Shown in pieces: positions 7,198-14,254 of a DNA stretch of 64,000 nt. Position numbers and translations under genes: made by a program. Source of the stretch: Methylomonas sp. EFPC3 (GTDB lineage Bacteria; Pseudomonadota; Gammaproteobacteria; Methylococcales; Methylomonadaceae); contig NZ_CP116398.1 of NCBI RefSeq assembly GCF_029643245.1, positions 1 through 64,000 on the forward strand, read 5' to 3'. The notes under the pieces were generated by a model, which had not been told where the DNA came from, did no database searches, and saw nothing but the letters and a program-made list of their open reading frames with translations. Positions within the stretch are counted from its first letter, which is position 1, and the number at the start of each line of letters is the position of its first letter.

Positions 7198-9477
7198 TCA
7201 GCCCACCCTAGCACGTAAAGTCTTGGCGGCCGCGACCATGGCGGCCAGCGCCGGCCTTACTTCGTGCCATTGCCGGGTTTTCAGGCCGCAATCCGGGTTG
7301 ACCCATAGTTGCGCGGGCGGGACACGTTCGGCGGCGGTGCGCAGGCGTTGTTCCATTTCCTCGGCCGCTGGGACGTTGGGACTGTGGATATCGTACACGC
7401 CGGGGCCGATGTCGTTCGGGTAGCGGAAATCGGCGAAAGCTTCCAGCAGTTCCATGTTGGAGCGCGAGGTTTCGATGGTAATCACGTCGGCGTCCAGATC
7501 GGCGATCGCGGCGATGATGTCGTTAAACTCCGAATAGCACATGTGGGTGTGAATCTGGGTGGCGTCGTCCACGCCGGAAGCGGCTATGCGAAACGCCCGC
7601 GCTGCCCACGCCAGATAGGCCGGCCAGTCGGTGCGGCGTAGCGGCAAGCCTTCACGGAAGGCCGGTTCGTCGATCTGGATGGCGCGGATGCCGGCCTTGT
7701 CCAGGTCGGCGGCCTCGTCGCGCACCGCCAGCGCCAGTTGGTAGGCGGTGTGCTCCCTGGGCTGGTCGTCGCGCACGAACGACCAGTTCAGCAGCGTCAC
7801 CGGCCCGGTCAGCATACCCTTCACCGGCCGGTCGGTCAGGTATTGGGCGTAGCGGCTCCAGGCCACCGTCATCGGTTGGGGTCGGGCCACGTCGGCATGG
7901 ATGATCGGCGGCTTGACGCAGCGCGAGCCGTAGGATTGCACCCAGCCGTGGCCGGTAAACAAAAAGCCGTCCAATTGTTCGCCGAAGTATTCGACCATGT
8001 CGTTGCGCTCCGGCTCGCCGTGCACCAGCATGTCCAGGCCCAGGGTTTCCTGCTCGCGGATGCATTGCTTGATTTGGCGTTCGATGAAGGCGCGGTAGTC
8101 CGCTTCGCTCAGGTCGCCGCGTTTGTATTCCTGCCGGGCCTTGCGGATTTCCGGGGTTTGCGGAAACGAACCGATGCTGGTGGTCGGAAATGCCGGCAGG
8201 TTAAGCCGGTGTTGCTGCAAGGCTTTGCGCACCGGAAACGGGCTAGCGCGCCGGTCCAGATTCGGCGCGGCATTCTCCAGACGGCCGCGCACTTCGGCAT
8301 TGCCTGTTTGGCTGGCCGCGCGGCGGCCAGCCAGCGCGGCTTGCGCCGTGCCCCATTCCGGTTGGGCGGCGTCCACGCCTTCTTCAAGCGCCAGCCGCAA
8401 CAGTTCCAGCTCGGTCAGTTTTTGCTTGGCAAACGCCAGCCACGGTTTTACCGCCGGGTCCAACGCGGTTTCCCGTTCCAGATCGATGGGCACGTGCAGC
8501 AGCGAGCAGGACGGTGCCAGCCACAGCCGGCCGCGAAACGCTTGCCGAGTGCGCTGTACCGCCGCCAACGCCGCCGCCAGATCGGCGCGCCAGACGTTGC
8601 GGCCGTCGATCAGGCCCAGCGACAGCAGCTTGGCGTCGCCGATGTTCGCCAGCACCTCGGGCAGTTGCTCGGCGCCGCGCGTCAGATCGACGTGCAAGCC
8701 GGCCACCGGCAAACTGCAAGCCAGCGCGGCGTTGTCGCCCAGACCGCCGAAGTAGGTTGTCAGCAGGATGTAAGGCGCCGGCCGTTGCAAGGTGGCGTAA
8801 GCCGCGGCAAAGGCTTGGTGCCAGTCCTCCGGCAGGTCCAAAACCAGGATCGGTTCGTCGATCTGCACCCATTCCGCGCCCAGCTCCGCCAAACGTTGCA
8901 GGATTTGCGCGTACACCGGCAACAGGCGCGGCAGCAGTTCAAGTTTGTCGAACGGCGCGGCGGTTTTCGCCAGCCACAACCAGCTCAACGGCCCCAGCAA
9001 TACCGGCTTGGGCCGGTAGCCCAAAGCCAGCAACTCGCGGGTTTCGTCGAACAGCCGGTTGCTGGACAGCGCGAAGCTCTGATCCGATGCCAGCTCCGGC
9101 ACCAGATAGTGGTAATTGGTGTCGAACCACTTGGTCATTTCCAGGGCGCGGCACGCCTCGCCGTCCGCGCCGCGGCCGCGCGCCATGCGTAAATACGTCT
9201 CCAGATCGACTTCGCCGCCGGCCCAGTTAAAGCGCTCCGGCACGGCGCCGAGCATGGCGCTGGTGTCCAGTACGTGGTCGTACAACGAAAAATCGCCGAC
9301 CGGCAAGTAATCCAGGCCGCAACCGGCCTGCAAATGCCAATGCCGCGCGCGCAGTTCCGCGCTTAGCGCCAGCAGTTCGCCGGCGTTGATTTCGCCGCGC
9401 CAGTAACGCTCCAGCGCAAATTTCAATTCGCGGCTTTTGCCGATGCGCGGAAATCCCAAGTTGTGAATTTTTGTCAT
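7198..9477 (-). CDS. metE: Cobalamin-independent methionine synthase
   Basis: 759 residues, the usual full length. It transfers a methyl group from 5-methyltetrahydropteroyl-polyglutamate to homocysteine in the cytoplasm and needs zinc but not B12. The N-terminal barrel begins NLGFPRIGKSRELKFALE. In the C-terminal catalytic barrel the zinc ligands are seen in IHTHMCYSEF (His645, Cys647) and NPDCGLKTR (Cys near 730). The sequence FPTTSIGSFPQTPEIR marks the start of the second barrel. ATG at 9477 is 107 bp from the divergent metR, the classical metE/metR layout. Having MetE lets the cell make methionine when cobalamin is short, matching the B12-switched nrdAB nearby. Confidence 0.97.
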   Translation of the reverse strand: MTKIHNLGFPRIGKSRELKFALERYWRGEINAGELLALSAELRARHWHLQAGCGLDYLPVGDFSLYDHVLDTSAMLGAVPERFNWAGGEVDLETYLRMARGRGADGEACRALEMTKWFDTNYHYLVPELASDQSFALSSNRLFDETRELLALGYRPKPVLLGPLSWLWLAKTAAPFDKLELLPRLLPVYAQILQRLAELGAEWVQIDEPILVLDLPEDWHQAFAAAYATLQRPAPYILLTTYFGGLGDNAALACSLPVAGLHVDLTRGAEQLPEVLANIGDAKLLSLGLIDGRNVWRADLAAALAAVQRTRQAFRGRLWLAPSCSLLHVPIDLERETALDPAVKPWLAFAKQKLTELELLRLALEEGVDAAQPEWGTAQAALAGRRAASQTGNAEVRGRLENAAPNLDRRASPFPVRKALQQHRLNLPAFPTTSIGSFPQTPEIRKARQEYKRGDLSEADYRAFIERQIKQCIREQETLGLDMLVHGEPERNDMVEYFGEQLDGFLFTGHGWVQSYGSRCVKPPIIHADVARPQPMTVAWSRYAQYLTDRPVKGMLTGPVTLLNWSFVRDDQPREHTAYQLALAVRDEAADLDKAGIRAIQIDEPAFREGLPLRRTDWPAYLAWAARAFRIAASGVDDATQIHTHMCYSEFNDIIAAIADLDADVITIETSRSNMELLEAFADFRYPNDIGPGVYDIHSPNVPAAEEMEQRLRTAAERVPPAQLWVNPDCGLKTRQWHEVRPALAAMVAAAKTLRARVG

Positions 9478-9544
9478 GAATAAACGCCTATTGTTGAAGT
9501 TTTAACAGGCGTGGCATTGTAAAGAGGCTTTCTAATGAAGATAA

Positions 9545-9562
9545 TCGATGATTATTCATCGA
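9545..9562. promoter_or_regulatory. Inverted repeat in the metE-metR intergenic region
   Basis: TCGATGA and TCATCGA face each other across TTAT, 22 bp before the metR start. It overlaps a second dyad, ATAATC-GAT-GATTAT. It sits where MetR would bind between the divergent genes, but it is not an exact match to the enteric TGAA-N5-TTCA MetR box, so assignment to MetR is inference. Confidence 0.45.
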
Positions 9563-9584
9563 TTTATGAGGCTAACTCATCGAT

Positions 9585-10469
9585 ATGGAATTGATACATC
9601 TGCGCATCCTGCTGGCGTTGAAGCGCCAAGGCACCCTCAGCGCCGCCGCCGAAACTCTGCATCTGACCCAATCGGCGCTGTCGCACCAGATCAAAAACCT
9701 GGAACAGCGCCTGGGCGTGACGCTGTGGTACAAGCAAGGCCGTTCGCTGGTGCTGAGCCAGGCCGGGCGGTACTTGTCGGAAGTGGCCGAGTCGGTGATC
9801 GCCACCGTCGATTCCGCCGAGAACCACCTGAGCCAGCTGGCCGCCGGCAAAACCGGCAAACTCACCATCGGCATCGAATGCCACGCCTGTTACGAATGGT
9901 TCCGCAACATCCTGCAACCCTATCTGCGCGCCTGGCCGGATTTAACCGTGGAAGTCACCTCGCGCTACCGCTTCGAGTCGTTCGAGGCCATCCGCCAATA
10001 CAAGCTGGACGCGGTGCTGACCTCCGACCCGGTGGATAACGGCCTGCTCAGCTACCAGCCGCTGTTCGATTTCGAACTGGTGTTGATCGTCGCCGACAGC
10101 CATCCGCTGGCCGGCCGCGGGCAAATCCAGCCCGGCGATCTGCGCGGAGAAACCGTGCTGACCTACCCGGTGGCGCGCGAGCGGCTGGACATGTTCCGCA
10201 AGGTGTTGCAGCCGGCCGGCATCGAACCCGCCGCCCACATCCAGGTCGAGGAAACTGACATCATGCTGCAACTGGCCGCCGCCGGCCGCGGCGTCTGCCT
10301 GCTGCCGGAATGGCTGCTGGCAGACAAATCGGCCAAGCTGGACCTGACCGGCCTGCGCTTCGCCGGCCTGCCGCTACGCAAAACCATGTACCTGGCCTGC
10401 CGGCACGAGGATGCCGAGTTGGAATATTTAAGGTGGCTGGTGGCGCATGCGGGTGCGGTGGTAGGGTGA
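9585..10469 (+). CDS. metR: LysR-type regulator MetR
   Basis: 294 residues. The N-terminal winged helix-turn-helix (LSAAAETLHLTQSALSHQI, about 18-37) is followed by a LysR substrate-binding domain (about 90-290). It lies divergent from metE, and KTGKLTIGIECHACYEWF fits MetR, which senses homocysteine and activates metE and related methionine genes. The ATG at 9585 follows the intergenic dyad. The C-terminus is complete. Another LysR function is possible in principle, but position and sequence both favour MetR. Confidence 0.9.
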   Translation: MELIHLRILLALKRQGTLSAAAETLHLTQSALSHQIKNLEQRLGVTLWYKQGRSLVLSQAGRYLSEVAESVIATVDSAENHLSQLAAGKTGKLTIGIECHACYEWFRNILQPYLRAWPDLTVEVTSRYRFESFEAIRQYKLDAVLTSDPVDNGLLSYQPLFDFELVLIVADSHPLAGRGQIQPGDLRGETVLTYPVARERLDMFRKVLQPAGIEPAAHIQVEETDIMLQLAAAGRGVCLLPEWLLADKSAKLDLTGLRFAGLPLRKTMYLACRHEDAELEYLRWLVAHAGAVVG

Positions 10470-10723
10470 GGAGTTTTAGATGGGAGTTTCCAGCGGATGT
10501 AAATGGAGTGAAGGCTCGCGGAGTCCTGGGATGTCATCTGAAATAGATTGAACATCCCGAACTATTGCGAATATCCAATATCAACGGCACGGTTCTAAAA
10601 AATGTAGCATGTGCCGACGGAAGGCGGCGCGTCTGTCGAGAACGGTGGGCCTGACGGCAGCACCCTATATTCCGCGCACCTTATGGCCTGGTCTCGGAAA
10701 TTGAATAGCCAAAGCCATTCGAT

Positions 10724-10742
10724 TGCGCATACACTGTGCGCA
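10724..10742. promoter_or_regulatory. Candidate ccdAB operator
   Basis: Two TGCGCA boxes (10724-10729 and 10737-10742) flank TACACTG, which itself resembles a -10 element. The site lies 23 bp before ccdA, fitting the autorepression usual for CcdA-CcdB complexes. A Shine-Dalgarno GAGGAA follows at about 10755. Confidence 0.4.
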
Positions 10743-10765
10743 TTAAAAGTACGCGAGGAATAGCC

Positions 10766-11011
10766 ATGCAACCCGCCGTTAACCCGACTGCCCCCAAAAA
10801 AGCCGCCAATCTCAGTATCAACAGCGAGTTATTAAATCAGGCCAAGGCATTGCAGATCAATTTATCCGCTACGCTGGAGCGCGCGCTGACCGAAGCCATA
10901 CGCGACAAGCAACGGCAGCAATGGCTGCAGGAAAACCGACAAGCTATCGAAGACTATAACCAACGTATCGAAACCGAGGGCTGTTTCAGCGATAGCTTGC
11001 GGAGTTTTTGA
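10766..11011 (+). CDS. ccdA: CcdA-type antitoxin
   Basis: 81 residues from the ATG at 10766, chosen over an upstream in-frame start because GAGGAA lies at the right distance. The N-terminal AANLSINSELLNQAKALQI is the ribbon-helix-helix DNA-binding part. The acidic C-terminal tail, ENRQAIEDYNQRIETEG then FSDSLRSF, is the CcdB-binding region seen in CcdA. It neutralises the gyrase poison CcdB and represses the operon. Its stop overlaps the ccdB start by one base (TGATG), the usual translational coupling. Confidence 0.93.
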   Translation: MQPAVNPTAPKKAANLSINSELLNQAKALQINLSATLERALTEAIRDKQRQQWLQENRQAIEDYNQRIETEGCFSDSLRSF

Positions 11012-11322
11012 TGGCGCAGTTCACCCTGTACCGCAATACCAATCAGCAAACCCAGGGCCGCTATCCTTTTTTACTCGACGTACAGAACGATTTTCTCGAT
11101 GCGTTGAAAACCCGGTTGGTGGTTCCTGCCATCAACCTATCCGGGCAGAAGGCCATCACTCATTTGAATCCGGTGTTTGAATACGAACAACAGCAATACC
11201 TGCTAGTGGTGCAGGAAATGGCGGCCATTCCCGCGACTAATCTGGGTGCCAAGGTGACGGAGTTGGCGGCATTGCGGAGCGAGATATTGGCGGCCGTGGA
11301 TTTGTTGATTACGGGGATTTGA
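11011..11322 (+). CDS. ccdB: CcdB-type gyrase toxin
   Basis: 103 residues, near the usual 101. YPFLLDVQNDFLDALKTRLV, the VPAINLSG segment, HLNPVFEYE and the C-terminal AVDLLITGI match CcdB. The last residues are essential in F-plasmid CcdB (WGI) and are TGI here, so the Trp contact is replaced. CcdB traps DNA gyrase on cleaved DNA. In a chromosomal toxin-antitoxin cluster it may stabilise the region or be a plasmid relic. Confidence 0.92.
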   Translation: MAQFTLYRNTNQQTQGRYPFLLDVQNDFLDALKTRLVVPAINLSGQKAITHLNPVFEYEQQQYLLVVQEMAAIPATNLGAKVTELAALRSEILAAVDLLITGI

Positions 11323-11398
11323 TTGGGGAAGGTGTCGCTATCACGAGTAGATTCAATGCCGATTTCCGCACCGGCGGGCCTTATATTGGGACGCGTAG

Positions 11399-11420
11399 CC
11401 TGGATGAAGCGGAATCCGGG
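11399..11420. repeat. REP-like short palindrome
   Basis: CCTGGAT and ATCCGGG flank an eight-base centre, giving a seven-pair hairpin with one wobble. The surrounding motif (GTAGCCTGGATGAAGCGGAA) resembles intergenic palindromes dispersed in many proteobacterial genomes. Confidence 0.45.
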
Positions 11421-11441
11421 ATTGGGGGATATTGATTATTC

Positions 11442-11697
11442 GGTGTCGCTATCGCGACGGCTTTTTTAAGTCGGGTCTCGGCCCGACAGCCGAGATACTT
11501 TTCTTTGCTTGTCCAAAGAAAAGTATCCAAAAGAAACGACACCCCATGCCGCTTTGATCCTGCGCTCCGGAGGGTTTGGACGGGGTTTTCGGAAGGGCTA
11601 TCCATAGCCCTCCGAAAACGCGATGCATCCCTGCATCGCCCCTTTCGGGCAAATCCGCCCAAACCCTCCGGTGCTCGGCGCGGCATCAGGGGAGAAA
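11442..11697 (-). repeat. Structured repeat element, copy A
   Basis: Read on the minus strand, this stretch aligns over most of its length with copy B at 12032-12243. It carries successive hairpins: GCGATGCA-GGGA-TGCATCGC (11620-11639), a 15-bp stem with TGGA loop (11585-11619), a 13-bp stem beginning ATACTTTTCTTTG (11495-11526), CTCGG/CCGAG interleaved with GTCGGG/CCCGAC (11470-11494), and GTCGC/GCGAC (11445-11458). Compared with copy B the stem sequences differ but pairing is kept. No open frame is conserved between the copies, so RNA or DNA structure is what is maintained. Confidence 0.75.
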
Positions 11698-11737
11698 ACC
11701 ATTCCAAAATCGAAGTTTATAAATTCAGGATCGGTAG

Positions 11738-11763
11738 GTCCGATTAGCGAAGCGTAATCGGAC
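11738..11763. repeat. REP-like palindrome
   Basis: GTCCGATTA (11738-11746) and TAATCGGAC (11755-11763) pair perfectly around GCGAAGCG. This resembles the dispersed 'ATTAGCGAAGCGTAAT' intergenic palindromes common in Proteobacteria. It lies between the two copies of the larger structured repeat. Confidence 0.6.
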
Positions 11764-11896
11764 GCATGTCATCTCACGGTTTTCAATAATAAAAGACTTG
11801 ATAGCGGATTGATTTCGCGGATCGAGAAACCCGATATTCATGTTGCACATCCAATGAATCCGTTTTAATAAAAAACCTTCAATTCATTTATTTCTT

Positions 11897-12031
11897 TAAC
11901 AGGTTGGTGAAAAACCATATTTCAGACGCTAATTTTGGCCAGCTTAATCAATATATAGTGTCTGAAGCATCATGCTTCAACTAAATACAGACTGAGTTAG
12001 GGTCAAAAATGAGTTTTTCACCAACCTGTTA
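11897..12031. mobile_element. 135-bp MITE-like element with 19-bp inverted ends
   Basis: TAACAGGTTGGTGAAAAAC at 11897-11915 is exactly repeated in reverse complement at 12013-12031. The interior is AT-rich and noncoding, and contains a GAAGCAT-C-ATGCTTC dyad. Perfect terminal repeats around a short core are the hallmark of a miniature transposable element mobilised by a transposase elsewhere. I see no clear target-site duplication. The right end abuts structured repeat copy B within one base. Confidence 0.7.
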
Positions 12032-12243
12032 GCCCGAGAGGGGAGCGGCAGGGATGCCGCTCGTTTTCGGAGGGCTAGGACAGCCCTTCCGAAAACCCTC
12101 GCCAAATCCTTCGGAGCGCAGGATTCAAGCGGCATCCGGGTCGCCTTTTCTTTGGATACTTTCTTTTGGCGACGCAAAAGAAAGTATCGCGGCTGTCGGT
12201 CCGCGAACCGACATTAAAATCAAGCCGTCGCGCCAGCGACATC
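12032..12243 (+). repeat. Structured repeat element, copy B
   Basis: Plus-strand counterpart of copy A, in opposite genomic orientation. Hairpins in order: AGCGGCA-GGGA-TGCCGCT (12044-12061), a 14-bp stem (12063-12096), ATACTTTCTTTTG with its complement (12156-12187), CGCGG/CCGCG interleaved with TGTCGG/CCGACA (12188-12213), and GTCGC-GCCA-GCGAC (12227-12240). Each stem is conserved in shape but not in sequence relative to copy A, with paired substitutions. It sits immediately downstream of the MITE-like element and against the 3' end of vapC. Confidence 0.75.
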
Positions 12244-12251
12244 TTCCTCTC

Positions 12252-12653
12252 TCACTCCAACCAATTCTCCATCAACAACCCCGGCACGCGTGCGAACTCC
12301 CGCAAGTTGTTGCTGACCAGTATCAAGCCATGGCTGCGGGCATGAGCGGCAATGTGCAGGTCGTTGACGCCTATCGGCTGGCCGATTTTCTCCAACGCGG
12401 CGCGTATGCCGCCGTAATGCAGCGCGGCGCTGTCGTTGTAAGGCAATACCTGCAAACGGCTGCAAAAGTCTTCTACCGTGGCGAGATTTCTCGCGGGGAA
12501 TTGGCTTTTCTCGGCACCGTGGATCAATTCGGCCAAGGTCACGGCGGAAATCGCCATGCGGCCGTGATGCCGGTTGAAGGTCGCCAACACCTCGATCGGT
12601 CGTCGCTTAATCACATAGATGACGATGTTGGTGTCGAGCAGGTATTTCAGCAC
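12252..12653 (-). CDS. vapC: VapC-type PIN-domain toxin (intact active site)
   Basis: 133 residues starting at GTG. Acidic PIN residues are all present: Asp in LLDTNIVIYVI, Glu in AVTLAELIHGAE, Asp in GVNDLHIAAHA and the NN/REF segment. VapC toxins are Mg-dependent RNases that usually cut initiator tRNA or rRNA. The GTG lies four bases after the vapB stop, so the pair is co-transcribed. The 3' end abuts the structured repeat. Confidence 0.93.
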   Translation of the reverse strand: MLKYLLDTNIVIYVIKRRPIEVLATFNRHHGRMAISAVTLAELIHGAEKSQFPARNLATVEDFCSRLQVLPYNDSAALHYGGIRAALEKIGQPIGVNDLHIAAHARSHGLILVSNNLREFARVPGLLMENWLE

Positions 12654-12657
12654 GCGC

Positions 12658-12891
12658 TTAAAAGCTCTCGCGCTCGCCTTGCTGCTGGCTAGGTCGTTCG
12701 TTTAGAAAGTCGTCGCTGACGCTCGGACCGTCGAGAAAAAAACTGTCCCAAGCTGCGTCCGCCGGGGCAATGATGCGCTCCTGCCCGACGGCACGAACCT
12801 CAACTTTTTTGACGCTGTCGGGAAAGCGCATGTCGGCGGGTAAGCGCACGGCCTGACTGCGGTTGTTGGTAAATACGGTACTGGTCGCCAT
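12658..12891 (-). CDS. vapB: VapB-type antitoxin
   Basis: 77 residues from the ATG at 12891, chosen because GGAG lies seven bases upstream. An earlier in-frame ATG has none. VFTNNRSQAVRLPADMRFPD is the AbrB/SpoVT swapped-hairpin DNA-binding domain of VapB. The C-terminal DFLNERPSQQQGERESF is the toxin-binding tail. It neutralises the adjacent VapC and represses the operon. Confidence 0.9.
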   Translation of the reverse strand: MATSTVFTNNRSQAVRLPADMRFPDSVKKVEVRAVGQERIIAPADAAWDSFFLDGPSVSDDFLNERPSQQQGERESF

Positions 12892-13052
12892 GGGTGACTC
12901 CGGAGTGCTATATCCAAGGAATATATCCCTGTCTTCACATGACGTCAATCAAGTCCCGTGGTGTGCAGCAAGCGATTGATGCGCTTCGCTAGCGCTCAGC
13001 GGATCCTGTGTTTAGTGCGAAGCGACATTTACAGAACAATTGCGCCGAAAAG

Positions 13053-13466
13053 TTACCGCTCGCTCGCCCAAGCCTCGACCGCCAAACCCTCAATCCGCTC
13101 GAATTCCCGCACGTTATGCGTGACCAAGCGAGCGCCAATCGCCAGCGCATGGCAGGCAATCCACAAACCGTTGGCGCCTATCGGTGTTCCGGCCGATTTC
13201 AGCCGAGTAAATTGGCTGGCGTAGTGCCGGCATAACGCACCGTCAACGGCGTATTCGACCGGGACGATCCGCAGCAATTGTTCCAACTGCGCTAACACCT
13301 TTTCTTTGCGCTGGCTGCGCTCGGCGGCTTTCAACAACTCGGCATAGGTGACGAACGACATGCACAGCCTGCTATCGGCGGGCAAACTATTGATGCGTTC
13401 GGCCACCGTCGGCGGTTTATTTTTGATCAGATAGATCAGCATGTTGGTATCCAGCATGTAGATCAT
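13053..13466 (-). CDS. vapC: VapC-type PIN toxin with catalytic Asp changed to Gly
   Basis: 137 residues. Asp6 (YMLDTNMLIYLI) and Glu43 (VTYAELLKAAE) are present, but the third conserved acid, which is Asp in the xxNDLxIA motif of the neighbouring VapC, is Gly100 here (GANGLWIACHA, codon GGT at 13167-13169). One A-to-G change explains it. Loss of this metal ligand should weaken or abolish RNase activity. The gene is otherwise full length and overlaps its antitoxin by four bases, so it may be a recently inactivated toxin kept with a repressor function. Confidence 0.9.
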   Translation of the reverse strand: MIYMLDTNMLIYLIKNKPPTVAERINSLPADSRLCMSFVTYAELLKAAERSQRKEKVLAQLEQLLRIVPVEYAVDGALCRHYASQFTRLKSAGTPIGANGLWIACHALAIGARLVTHNVREFERIEGLAVEAWASER

Positions 13467-13717
13467 AAAGACTCGCGCTCCTGCATCGGCGCTTGTTCGC
13501 GGGCGTCTTCGAGCAAACGTTCGGCAAAGTCGTCATCGAAATCTTGCAGAACCGCCAACAAGGCGCCGCCGCGGTCGGCCGGCACCGGGTGAATCAGCAA
13601 ATCGCCGTTAGGGCAGCGGCTGATTTCCACTTGGCTAACGTCCAGACGAAATTCCTGCGGAATCCTCACCGCTTGGCTATTGCCGTTTTTGAAGATACGG
13701 GTGGTCAAGGTGGTCAT
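13463..13717 (-). CDS. vapB: VapB-type antitoxin, second pair
   Basis: 84 residues. TRIFKNGNSQAVRIPQEFRL is an AbrB-like DNA-binding domain, followed by EISRCPNGDLLIHP and a C-terminal toxin-binding tail (FAERLLEDAREQAPMQERES). The stop overlaps the vapC2 start by four bases (ATGA). It should bind the mutated VapC2 and autorepress the operon. Confidence 0.92.
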   Translation of the reverse strand: MTTLTTRIFKNGNSQAVRIPQEFRLDVSQVEISRCPNGDLLIHPVPADRGGALLAVLQDFDDDFAERLLEDAREQAPMQERESL

Positions 13718-13893
13718 GTCGCGGCCTCCTGTGTGTACGGTGTGTGTGTATTATTATGCGATTGCTGTAACGACACAAGCCATGCCCGCCCGAATCGACG
13801 AATTCCTGTCGATAGACTTGCCCGTGTCGATTGTAGTTCACTATATACGGGGTTAAATTAAATAAATTTACGCAATATATAGTGTTTATTGGC

Positions 13894-13922
13894 TTGACAG
13901 ATAACTTTGCCCCACCTAAACT
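13894..13922 (+). promoter_or_regulatory. Sigma70-type promoter for the cobalamin riboswitch-nrdAB unit
   Basis: A consensus -35 TTGACA (13894-13899) is followed by a 17-base spacer and TAAACT (13917-13922, four of six -10 positions). Predicted initiation near 13929-13930 is just where the riboswitch homology starts. Confidence 0.7.
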
Positions 13923-13930
13923 CCCTTTCC

Positions 13931-14124
13931 GAGACGGTTCCCCCCGAAGGGGATTAAAAGGGAATCCGGTCGGCGCTTTTGCATTTTTCGCATGATCGCC
14001 GGAAAGCCGGAGCTGCCCCCGCAACTGTAATCGGCGAGTCTTTGTTCAACGATGCCACTGGACGCGAGTCCGGGAAGGCTGAACCGAGGCGGCGACCCGA
14101 GAGCCAGGAGACCTGCCCTCGAAA
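13931..14124 (+). promoter_or_regulatory. Cobalamin (B12) riboswitch
   Basis: The element contains conserved cobalamin aptamer blocks in order: GGTTCCCCCCGAAGGGGATT and AAAAGGGAATCCGGT at the 5' side, GCTGCCCCCGCAACTGTAA, the GCCACTG core, CCGGGAAGGC and the B12 box AGCCAGGAGACCTGCC near 14102-14117. Adenosylcobalamin binding normally lowers downstream expression. The next gene is nrdA, so reductase class Ia should be repressed when B12 is plentiful. That would make sense if a B12-dependent class II reductase exists elsewhere. About 130 bases with possible hairpins separate the aptamer from the nrdA start, room for an expression platform. Confidence 0.93.
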
Positions 14125-14254
14125 CTTCAATCAACCGGGAGCGGGGTGTCTCCGAGGACGATGGCAAGCGTTGCGGGTCGGGCGATTTCGGGTTCGCGCC
14201 GCGCGCCTTTCCGTTGCGGCTTCGCGCTTCCCGCCCAAGAGCAAGGAGAATCGC

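Noticed and set aside
7738-9192. Long plus-strand open frame across metE
   Set aside because: It mirrors metE on the opposite strand in GC-rich DNA, has low-complexity Arg/Gln/Gly text and no domain.
11381-11747. Short open frames in the structured repeats
   Set aside because: They lie over hairpins and are not preserved between copies A and B.
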